From Pilasporangium apinafurcum (lineage: Eukaryota > Oomycota > Peronosporomycetes > Pythiales > Pythiaceae), in assembly GCA_001600495.1 (NCBI GenBank), contig BCKE01000053.1:1-64000 (forward strand): a DNA stretch of 64,000 nucleotides, in the 5' to 3' direction. The position numbers and the translations under genes are program-made. The notes beneath the pieces are model-generated. The model saw only the letters and a program-made list of their open reading frames with translations. It was not told where the DNA came from and made no database searches. This document shows positions 44,253 through 55,300 of this stretch, piece by piece; positions within the stretch are counted from its first letter, which is position 1; every line of letters begins with the position of its first letter.

Positions 44253-45911
44253 TTACGCCCACATGGACAGCCCACCGGAGGATGAACCGCTGAAAAAGAA
44301 CGAAGCAGACATAAGCTGCACGTCTCTCCTCAATCTTTCCAGTAACAACTGGCATTGCTCCTTGGCGTCCGTGATGTTTGCCAAGGAGTCAAAGCGTACG
44401 TACAGCCGATAATCTTCATGACACATCCCCACAAGGAGACCATTGGTGCTGCGCTCAAATATCATGCGAGCGGCCATAGTCTCTTGTAAAGAAGGCAATC
44501 GTTTGCCTAAAACCTGACTCTCAGTAGACTGCAGTTCCCTGGGAAACATCACATGATGAATTTTGGCGTATTGATTCAGCACCAGCAATCTTGTGTCGTA
44601 GTCGTCATTGTCAAATGGGAATTCTAAGTCAGGCGATGCACATTCGCCAGTCAATTCGTTCTTATAAATGAAATGGTGCAGTAGTGGCAGGTCACTATGC
44701 GGGTTCCAGTCAGACGTTTCTCTCACTGCACGATGAATCGCATCGATAGCATGTACTTCCTTCAGCCTTCGTGCAATGTACGTCTTCTTCGCCTGGAAAC
44801 GATGGAACTGTTCGGGTGATGGCTGACTGCTCAGTAGCAGCAAACAGATCTCCTTTGTCAGGAAAACAACGTAGGCATTCAAGAACCCGCTGCCAACAAA
44901 GTAAAATCCAGTAAGAAGACGATTGAAATGAGATCATGACAACAAGTCAGCTAACTCTAAGCGTGTTTTACCTGGAATTGAAGGCTGGTAGACAGATGGG
45001 CGTCCACGTTTCAGATTTCGCCAAGGACGGTGCGTGGTAGACAAAATTGATTAGGAGTAACAAATCTACAACATCAGGGGTTAGTAGCGTGCCGCTTGGT
45101 TTCACCATCGCACTTTTGCCTACCACGTACCATCCACTAGTATATTAAATTGTTTTTTGTTTGGTTGTGCGATGGCGACCACTTTTTCCTTCGCAAGCAA
45201 CACACCGCATATCATCGTCGAGGTTTCTTCAGACGGTGAAGATGATGAAGATGACAAATGAGATACTGGTGGCTCATATTTCAATGCTCGCGTGATCTCT
45301 ATGCGTTGATCTGGCGGTAATCGTACGAAAGTTATGCCCATATTCTTAAAGCGTAGTGTGGGATTGATTGCCCAGCGGTCGCTCAACGCCATCATCACGC
45401 GTTCCGTGCCACTCAATAGTTCGCGTAAATCATATCCTGGCTGTTTACGCAGGACATCTAAACCACGATCGCTCAGCACGAAGAGAATTTGCGCATGCAG
45501 GTGGTTCAAAAGACGATCAACGCACTCGACCGTCATCGTAAGAGACGAGCTTGTGATCGCACAATCGTTTTGCATTCCCAGTTCATCAAAATGGTCAGAA
45601 ACTGCATCACCACTTTCATGCACACCATTACTATTTCCACTCGGTAATTGTATTGTGCGCACAAAGGCCCCAAGCGTCACGTTCTCTCGAGTCTGGAAGA
45701 AACATCGACAGCCCTCTGTCTCAATCGCGAGTAGCTCCTCCTGCTGCGTACAGCTCACAAACGACAATAGCCCCTGCAATGAGCTCACAAACGAATTGAC
45801 TTCATTTTCATTCTCTCCGCTTGTCGAGCTATTATTCTGGCGTCGCTTGTTATAGCAAAAGATCGGCTTCCCTGAGGAGCTACAGACCACGATCTCCACC
45901 TCAACTTGCAT
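44253..45911 (-). CDS. MON1: MON1 homolog, vacuolar fusion protein (3 exons)
   Basis: Exons are 45911-45131, 45065-44972 and 44889-44253. The introns of 65 and 82 nt start GTACGT and GTAAAA and end TTGTAG and GGCAG. The spliced frame codes for 503 residues. The first longin domain opens the protein (VEIVVCSSSGKPIFCYN). Family text includes GYDLRELLSGTERVM, KVVAIAQPNKKQFNILVDDL, ETWTPICLPAFNSSGFLNAYV, ICLLLLS and PLLHHFIYKNELTGECASP. MON1 pairs with CCZ1 to form the exchange factor that loads RAB7 onto late endosomes and vacuoles. The splice joins restore exactly the conserved WTPICLP...FNSSGFL text, which supports the model. It shares a 260-bp upstream region with CUL3, head to head. Confidence 0.92.
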
Positions 45912-46171
45912 CCCCGATTTTAAATTTGATCATCTCATGTGTCAAATTAATCAAATATCACAGCTATAGTATACAATCATGATTGCTTGTCAATCGAGAG
46001 TGATGGTCCATCACTTGGAGGTTGCGCGAAGGTACTCAAAGGAAGGAAATCCTGGCTGGGCGGGTGCACTTCATACCGGAAAGGGAAAAAAGCAAGAAGC
46101 ACAGAAAGAAAGGAAGGAAGGAAGAGCGGTCGCTTTCTCTCTGAGTCTCCCCATTACGAGAAGCAGAAAGC
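45912..46171. promoter_or_regulatory. Shared divergent promoter region of MON1 and CUL3
   Basis: Only 260 bp separate the two start codons, so both promoters must lie here or overlap. A purine-rich GAAAGAAAGGAAGG stretch precedes the CUL3 start. I cannot point to a specific initiator with confidence. Confidence 0.5.
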
Positions 46172-48753
46172 ATGAAGAAGTTAGTGATTAAGCCGTATCG
46201 CCAGAATATGGGGATGGATCTGGCACGTGCTCAGGAGATCTGGGAGTCGCTTCGCAAGGCCATCGAGGAGATCTTTTCACACAACGCGAGTTTGCTCTCG
46301 TTTGAAGAATTGTATCGGTATGAACATCTTACATGACCGAGAAAAAATGCGCGTGAGAACACAGATTTGAGTCCTAAAGTTGTCTTCTGTCGCTTCTTGC
46401 GCATCATTCCGCAGGAATTCGTACAACTTGGTGCTGCACAAGCACGGTGACTTGCTGTACAATGGCGTGATTGGTGTCATCACCGAACACCTGGAGAAGA
46501 TTGCCTTAGAAGTCAGCAGCGTGTCGGATGACTTGCTATTAGTAGTTCTCAACCAGAAATGGACCGATCATCAGATTATCATGACAATGGTGCGCGATAT
46601 CCTCATGTACATGGTACGTCGTGTATTATAAGTACTCTCTGCCATAGTGCACCCACAATGTGGGTACATTCGCTTTTAATTGATCGTGTACATAACGATT
46701 GCCATTGCGTCTGTTTTATCGTTCGCAAAGGATCGAACATATGTGAACCAGAAACGGAAGCACCCGATTTATGATAGCGGGCTCTATATCTTCCGCGATG
46801 TCATTGCGCGGAATCCCAACATCCACGAACGAATCCGAAACTTGCTTTTACGCAATATTGAACTGGAACGAATGGGTGAACTGATAGATCGTGGACTGCT
46901 CAAAAATATTTTGCGCATGCTCGTTGACTTGGGTGTACATTCCAATATCGTGTATGAGGACGATTTCGAATGTTATTTCTTGGAACGAACGTTAGATTTC
47001 TATCGAGCAGAAGCGCAGCTCACGCTGGATCATGCCACGTGTCCGGAATACTTAGTCCAGGCTGAAAAACGACTTATCGAGGAAGCCAACCGAGTAACAC
47101 ACTACTTAAATTCTTCAACCGAACACAAGTTGAAGATGATTGTCGAAACGCAGCTGATCAAGAACCAGGCAAAGGCGCTGGTGGAAATGGAAAATTCTGG
47201 CTGTATAGCGATGTTTCGAGATTCCAAAACCGATGCACTCCGAAGAATGTACACGCTTTTCCGTCGAGTACCAAGTACGTTGAACGAGATTAGCGATTGT
47301 GTGCTGCAATACATCAAGGAACAGGGCGAAGAGTTGGTGAAAACACAAGCAAATCCCGAAACGGCGCTTGATGCAGCGCAATTTACGGAAAAATTACTGG
47401 CTCTACGCGAGAAGTTTGTGTATTTTCTCTCAGATTGCTTTAATGACGACCCGCAATTCCACAAGAGCATCAAGCAAGGATTTGAAACGTTTATGAACAC
47501 AAGCACAATCTGCGCTGGATACATAGCTCAGTATCTCGACGAATTGCTGCGGTCTAAGAGCCGTTTTGAGGAAGAGTTAGATACTCGTGTCGCTCAAGTG
47601 ATTGCGCTTTTTCGATATCTTCAAGACAAAGATGTGTTTGAAGAATTTTACAAATTATTGCTTGCAAAGCGTTTACTGAATAGTCGGGGCACATCGGATG
47701 AGGCAGAGAAGGTGGTTATTTCCAAGCTAAAAGCAGAATGCGGATATCAGTTTACCTCCAAGCTAGAGGGAATGTTTAAAGATATGAGTATTTCCAAGGA
47801 TCTGATGGAACTTTATCGGAAAGTGTTGCTTACTGCCAACCAAACTTCAGACACGGAATATCTTGTCGACCCATCCGTTGTGGTATCTCCATTAAGCGTT
47901 CAAGTCCTCACCAGTGGTTTCTGGCCGACCGAAATGTCGCCAATGTGTAATTTACCACGAGAGCTGACGAAAATGATGACATCATTCGAGACGTTTTATT
48001 TCGCGCGCCACAATGGGCGAAAATTAACGTGGATGGCCAATATGGGGTCTGTGGATATTCGTGCAACATTTTTCGGAGGTGTTGAGGAAGGCAGGCATCG
48101 CCATGAACTCAACGTCTCGACTTACCAAGCTTCCATTTTGATGCTTTTTAATCAGCGTCCACGTTGGCGGTACAAGGAAATTGCAGAATGGACCCGCATT
48201 GAGAATAATGACCTAAAGCGTCACTTAATTTCTCTTTGCACTCCCAAATACAAAATTCTGATCAAGAGTTCAAAGGGTAAACGTATCGATGAAGATGAAG
48301 ACTCGTTTACTGTGAATGATAGCTACAAGTCGAAGTTACACCGTGTTCGAATTCCGTTGGTCTCCCAAAAAGAGTCCTCGTTATTGCCAGCTCTTCCTGG
48401 AATGTCTAGCGCCATGAGCAACTCTGCTGATGCTCTACCACCTACGGTTGCAGAAGACCGAAAACACCTAGGTAAGATCTCATGCTCTCGTGTGGTTCAT
48501 TGATATATGTACTGGGTAACTCAGAGTAATGTTTGTTGTGTGTACTTTAACAGTGGAAGCAGCAATTGTACGCATCATGAAGACACGCAAGCAAATGCAA
48601 CACAACCAGTTAATCGCAGAAGTGACCCGACAAATGACTGGACGCTTTACTCCTACGCCACAGCTCATCAAGCTACGCATTGAAAGTCTCATTGAGCGCG
48701 AGTACCTGCAACGAAGTTCCATGGATCGCAGAATGTACAATTATGTAGCGTAA
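46172..48753 (+). CDS. CUL3: Cullin-3 (4 exons)
   Basis: Exons are 46172-46317, 46415-46613, 46731-48471 and 48554-48753, with introns of 97, 117 and 82 nt. All introns start GT(A) and end AG, and the joined frame codes for 761 residues, the usual cullin length. Early text [19 protein letters not shown] and [11 protein letters not shown] is specific to CUL3. The cullin homology region follows ([46 protein letters not shown]). The winged-helix end carries [11 protein letters not shown] with K705 as the predicted NEDD8 site and finishes [12 protein letters not shown]3 scaffolds ubiquitin ligases that take BTB proteins as substrate adaptors and RBX1 as RING partner. Confidence 0.96.
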
Positions 48754-49564
48754 GAAAGTGATTGTGGTGCCATTTGAGCAATGCATCTTAGTGCTCAGCA
48801 GCACAACAATACACGAGGAAAACAGCAACAATAGGAGTGATATCAGCGTTGATCATAGTTAAAAATACAATCACAGGATGAGAATTTCCGGTGCGGTGAT
48901 CATTACGCATGACAAGTATCCTTAGCTTCAAGATGCTCCATGTGAAGATGTTGCCGCACTAAGTACGCTTGCGCACTTAACCACCGTAGCTACAGTCAGC
49001 GCAAGTCCCACATCCCTTACTTGAGTGACGTTTGGATCAAAAATAAATTGAATTTACTTGCATGATGAAGGATGAAGCTAAGTTCGAGTCATTATTTCGA
49101 GGGAGATGCTTACAAACACGAGGCGCTGTTTCATAAGTTATTGAGATCGCACGTTTGGCGTCGAACAGCGTGGACAGGTGGGGACGAACGCTCACTCCCT
49201 TATCGCGTCCACGACCGCAAGTGACTGTTCGATGCGTGTAAAGAACAGAAAACTACGAACGCCACGGAGCGCTAGCTGCGCTCTTTTCGAAGAATATGCA
49301 GCAAATGGAGTAGGAACCCACGATGGTGACAGATCCGACGAGACACACAACATGATGATGGCCACCGCTCCTGCTGCTGCGGTGCTGCGTTCAGTAGATG
49401 TTCAGCCGTTGTCATTCATGCGCATCCATCACGTACAATTGACATCGTCCTTGGGGAAGCATAGCAAGAAATTGGGTCATAATATCAGCGCAAACCCGTC
49501 CAATACTGTCACAGACAGGTTGATGCCGACTGGCCAGCAGCTACAGAAGCCGTGTCGCGGATGG
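48754..49564. other. Gap before UGT-like gene, possible 5' exon sequence
   Basis: The frame of the glycosyltransferase is open from 49145 and contains an upstream ATG at 49232, so its last part could be coding. Nothing else is recognised. Confidence 0.5.
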
Positions 49565-51571
49565 ATGTGGCGCTTGCATCTCCAATGGAAGCTGAATGCA
49601 TGGATGAAAATCTTGATGTGCAGTGTTATGCTGTGTTTAGTGGGTCGTGTGACAGCGGAGATGGTCACCACCGCTCGTGGAGCGAATCACCTCGCGAATG
49701 GAGTCAGCGGACACAACGATTGGTACGTCGTGCTTGTAAGCATTCCAGTGTTGGACAAGATCCTTCCACTCAAATGGCTTGCAGAAGAGTTGCTTGATCG
49801 TGGCTATCGCGTCGGCTTTGCGTTGCCCGAGGTGTGTCAGCCGCTTTTCGTTTACACTGTTAATTAGGATCATCACAGACTAACGGCATGGCTGGCATGT
49901 TGTGTATGTCTTGTCGATAGAATTGCCGTCATTTTGTGAATGATTTGGAGAGGCTAGAGTTCATTTCATTGGGGAACATTGTGGGCAAAGGACGTGCGAC
50001 ATATCTAGATATAGGAGAACTACAAACTCTGGGCGTGTATGAAAGCTATGCTGCGACCATGCGATATTATGCTTCCTTTCAACGCCCTATGTTTAGTGCG
50101 CTAGTGGAAGATCTAGAAGATGACCGCCCGAATTTGGTCATTGTGGATCGATATGCATTTGCTGGCGTAGATGCAGCCCACGCGTTGCAGATTCCATATG
50201 TTGTGAACGCACCGCACTTGCTTTTTGAAATGGATGCACCTCCTGCTTACGTTCCTGCACCATTCTCCAACTATTCGATGCATGTAAGTAAGAACAGTGC
50301 AACATTGCTTACTCTGGTGCGTTAATTTTGTTTAATCAGAACATTGTGTTGTATTGGTGATGGTATGAAATTTATGCTGTAGACTACTAGTGTGTTGGAG
50401 CGTTGTCTGAATAGCTACTATCGACTGTATTTCCGGTTGGCACAAGTGCAGATCATGAAAGAAGTCAATCTCATTCGTCAGGAACATGGTTTGCAACCTG
50501 TAATCTGCAAAGAGCAACTCTATGGGCAGCAGCTCGTGCTTGTGAATTCTGTTTTTGGACTGGATGCCACTCGCCCGATCTCTCCGAATTTCCAAATGGT
50601 GGGAATACTACAGCCAAAGAAAGAGCATCTGCAAGAATTCGCGTTGTTGCCAGAAGACTTTATCTCCTGGTTAACTCATGACACATCGACAAAGCCTATA
50701 GTTCTCATCAATTTTCAAGCGGATATCCCATTGTCACCCGAGTTTGTCACAGTCTTGGTAAGTTCGATATATGGATATAGTGACTTCAGTAGCTATTCAG
50801 CTCTGTTAATTATCGTGTTAATGATGAACTCGCCAACAGATAAATGCGTTAGAACCCATCGATGCCCGCTTGGTGTGGAAGGTTACACTACAAGAGCAGA
50901 CAGTATTCGATTTTCGGTCATGGACGCGTTCGGGTTTGTTTTTTCTCAATGCAGACGTTGATGACATGGTCTTGATGGAAAATGTATCAATTGGTGCTTT
51001 GGTTACTGCGGGTGAGTTTCGCATCCTGCAGCACGCTCTGGTCATGGGGATTCCCATTCTTGGCGTCCCATTTTCTGCTGAGCAGGTATGTGATCATATG
51101 TATGTGTTTGAGTATGCGTTGAAGGTTGCTATAAACTAACAATGTATGCTTGTCTTTTGTCTGTAGCTGGAAGCAGTCAATGCTATTGTCAGAGCAGGTG
51201 CTGGACTGGTCGTCGACAGCAGATCCTTCACAGAAACGCGCGTAGCAGCGGCAGTGCAGCTGTTGTTGCAAAATGCCAGCTATGAAAACTCGGCTATGCA
51301 CCTAGGAGAGCTCCTACTCACAGGTGGTGGGGCTGCTCGTGCTGTGGACCATATTGAGTCAGTGATGGAATTCGGCGCTGACTACTTGGTGCCGGTGCGC
51401 AACACGCAGCTGCTGTACAAAACGTACCTCATGGATGTATATCTCGTGTACGGTATCATTCTATGTGGTGCAGCTGTGATTCTACGCACAGTAGCGTCGG
51501 TAATTTGCTCCATTTTCCAGCCGGCGTCGTTTGTGCCCATCAGCGCAGAGCCAAAAGATGCGAGTGCGTAA
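49565..51571 (+). CDS. UDP-glycosyltransferase-like membrane protein (5 exons)
   Basis: Exons are 49565-49831, 49921-50283, 50383-50757, 50840-51085 and 51167-51571. All four introns (81-99 nt) are phase 0 and end in AG. The model has 551 residues, the normal UGT length. An ATG at 49232 would add 111 residues. A signal-like segment (MKILMCSVMLCLVGRVTA) is followed by the N-terminal sugar-acceptor domain, then the nucleotide-sugar domain with VTAGEFRILQHALVMGIPI and GVPFSAEQLEAVNAIV. Family members have HGG and DQ there, so the donor site is altered (AGE, EQ). A C-terminal membrane helix (YLVYGIILCGAAVILRTVAS) precedes a short tail. UGTs move sugars from UDP-sugars to small lipids or sterols in the ER or outer membrane. 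Because of the altered motif the donor or activity is uncertain. Confidence 0.85.
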
Positions 51572-52380
51572 AATAGGACCAAGTCCTGTAATAAAATTGA
51601 TTGGGGTGATGGGGAGACACTGGCTGTAGACACAATCTTGACGTTACTTCGACACATCCGTTAAATTACGAAGTGACGTGGCAAAATAAATAACGCACAT
51701 CCTCTTATCCTCACTGGCTTTATCGGCCATGCGTTCGTGTACCACTGCGCAAGAATCTACTGCAGCAACATTCCAGTAACTATTTATTTATTGATTTTTA
51801 ATCCAGGATACAAAGCACTCTTCCCAAGTGGAACACTGAAAGGTTGATTGCCGCTTCTGTTGCAATGGATGATCTCACTGATCAACCAATTTTTTTTTTG
51901 CGATTTACGGTGTTGTCTACGAACTATAGTCAGGATACCATATGATAGCAATAATGACAACAAAAACTGGCTCACTATTTATACACGATACAAAAAGCGA
52001 CCAAATTGCGGCTGTGGCGCTTTTGTATTTTATCCACCTGCTTGATAGATGTCAGCATCATCAATTGGCAATTCCGAAAAAAATCAAACAAAAAAAATAG
52101 AATACTAGAAAATTACGGTAATAAATTACTTTATTTCTCATTAAGTGTCACCCATTATCCTCATAGTTATAACGAACATGGTCAGTAGACACGGTTTCGT
52201 TCTCATTTAAGTATCCAAACACGTCAACCCAGCATCACACGTGGTAATTTTTCCATCAGCTGTTTTGGCTAATTGCAAGAAGTGCGCCACTAGACAACAA
52301 CACCATCGACAGAAGGAGGAAAGAAAAGGAACGGCCTCAAGACGATTGATTCCTAATTCATCTACTCGCTCTATCAATCA
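51572..52380. other. Gap between UGT-like gene and ankyrin-TIR gene B
   Basis: AT-rich DNA with poly-A tracts (52079-52100) and no frame of note. The promoter of gene B is expected at the right side. Confidence 0.55.
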
Positions 52381-55300
52381 ATGGAGTCCGCAGCCCACGG
52401 CGCTGGTGCCGGTGGCGCTGGAAGAGGAGCTGCCAACGGTGGTGGTAATGGTAATTACCCGAAAATGGAGACGCCGATTGTGATCAGACCACGCTCTTTC
52501 GTCAAACAAGAGACTTTCAATAGTGACGTCGAATCGGACGACCGTCACTCTCGTGAAGAAGATGAAGAAGAGGACGAGATCGAGTACATTGAACGTGTGC
52601 CACAGCGCAACGACGAATACGAAGTCGTGCAGCGTTTCCCAGCGCCGTTTCCACCTGGCCCACGGTCCCCTGTACCGCTTTCCCCGGCAAATCGACTATC
52701 TCCTGCTGGCGTATATCAAATAGAGGATGTTCGTGGCAGTTTAGTAGATCAACCACGCACGAGTCTCGCTACCACGATTTCGAGACGTCGGGGGAATGGT
52801 GGCGCTGCTGCTGGTGAGTCTGGCCGCGGCTGGCGCAAGACTACGCGCAATAGTATAACAAATCCATTGCTAGTGACAGGTGAACACAACGGTACGGTCC
52901 ATTTTAGCTCCATGACCGGCCGTCCACATGATCCGGACTTGCCGACAGGGTATCTCAACGGCCAGTACAAACACAATTCGTACTTTGCGATTCGCTTGCT
53001 GCGTATCACCGAGCTGATTGTACTCGTGGATCTTGTGGCGCTGGGTGTTTTTTATCTTTATAAACCTGGTCAGGAGATCGAGGACGGGAGTTTGAATGTG
53101 GGTGCGCCACTAAAAGTGATTTTCTCCGAGGAAAGCGGCTGTCGACCGACTGTAGCGCTAGCAGCGTTAATGTATCACCTGTTCCCAGCGATGATCATCA
53201 TGGGGTTACCGGCCAGTGGCGGACGGCTCTTTGAACCATTTAAGCGCGAATTGCGCATCGATCGTGGTGGGCGGCTACAAAAAGTGAAACGAACGATTTA
53301 TTTGCAAGTCTGTGAAATTACAGGTGTCGCGACGTTTATCTACACCGGGATCATCTCGGTCACGTTTATCTATTTCTGTGCAAGTGGGAGAATCTTTAAC
53401 GATTGCTCGGACAACTGGTTTGTATATGTGTTTTGCTTTGGTGCAGTGATTATGTACTGGCTGACGTTTGTCGAGATCACGTACTTTGCGCGCTTCCGTG
53501 AGCATCTGAAAATGCAGCTAGGCGCGTTTAAAGAATCGGATCAAACGGGGGATGTCCGAGCGCACTGGATTCGCTCTCGGGTGAAACGTGAAAAACGACG
53601 GCAGCATCTTAAAACCAAGGCCGCAGCGGATGGTGTAGCGAGTAGCATACCTGTACCTCCACCGCCGCCACGGTCGCAAATTATCAAGGACGTTCAGAAG
53701 CGACTTTTTCGTGGTGCTCAACTCGGCGATCTTCGACTGCTGCGACGCACGCTACGGGTCGCGAAGTTCAACTTAGGAGACGATTTCGCAAGAGAAATGT
53801 ATCAGGATGCCACAATGGTGTTTGGAATGTTTGGATATGCCAAGAAGAACCCAATGCACGTCGCTGCCTATCACGGAAATATTGCAGCAATGGAATTGCT
53901 TTATCGAGCAAAGTTAAATGTCAACGCCTTCGACAAAGTCTCCCGTGTGAGGTTTTCATCTGGAGATCTGTTTTGGTACATGGCAAGTTTTTTCATTCAA
54001 AAACCTGTAGAATCTGCAGATGAATCCCACTCGACAATCTTCAAGACAACACTCGTGACTCCACTCCATTGTGCAGTATCCACCGGAAGAGTTGGTGCTG
54101 TACGTTGGTTGCTGGAGCATGGTGCAGATGTGAATATGTGTTCCAAATCCTCGTATAGATGTGAAAGCAGATTGCCGCCAATTTTTTTGGCAGACCATCC
54201 TGAAATTGTGAGGATACTACTAGCAGCTGGAGCAAATCATTTAGCGATTCCCGATCCAGGCCACATGAACACTATCACTGTTCTACAATTAGCTTATTTG
54301 CGTGAAAATTATGCAGTAGCGCAAGTACTCGAAGATTGGGGGGGTGATGTTGCGCTGACTCCGTTGCATGCGGCAGCAGCGATGAACGATACTACTAAGA
54401 TTCGTCATTTCCTAAGAAAGAAGGTGAATCCAGACTGTCTTGGTGAACTAGGGTACATGGGGTTGAATAAACGAACCCCTCTTCATTGGGCAGCTATTAA
54501 TGGGGCACGCGATGCTGTGGAGATTTTGCTAGACGCCAAAGCAGATGCCAATTTTCAGGATGCACATGGCCGAACGCCGTTGCATTGGGCCGCGCGCGTC
54601 AACCGTCTCGATATCGTTCGTGTTTTGTTAGCGCATGGAGCCGATCCAAATATCGTTGATGACGGTGATATGACCGTTATTTTATGTGCAGCTTGTACCG
54701 GAGGCACGACAGTCGAGATGTTTAAGGCGTTGACAGCAAGCGGTGGTGATATCAACCACCAACTTCGGTCTACAGGAGATACTGCACTTCATATTGCAGT
54801 CAAACTTGATGACCAGCAAACAGCACTTTCACTATTAAGCTTAGGCGGTGATATCATGCGCGTCAACAATGATGGCTTGCGCCCAATTGATTGTACAACA
54901 TCTACAAGACTACAGTTTGAGATTAAACGAGCTGCAGGGAATCGCGATGTTATGATTAGTTACACACATTCACATAAGGATTTTGCTTTAAAGCTTCGAA
55001 AGAGTCTCGAAGATGCAAACATTACAACGTGGCTGGATTTGATGGACCCGAGCGGAATTGGTGGTGGTGCAGTATGGCGAGAAGAAATTGCAAGAGGTAT
55101 CACGAATGCTGCAGTTGTATTGTGTATTCTAACTGATGACTACACTCAATCTGAGTGGTGCTTGAAAGAATTGGCATTGGCGAAACAGGTAGGAACTCCC
55201 ATCATGGCGATCTCTACTGAAAATGCCAAAATCTCGGAAGAACTACAAGTGTATCTCTACACACGGCAGATTGTTCCTTTCGAAGCTGCAATCACATCAA

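Noticed and set aside
49178-49564. N-terminal extension of the UGT-like gene from an upstream ATG (49232)
   Set aside because: Not excluded, but it would place the signal-like segment over 120 residues inside; the shorter start gives the normal family length.
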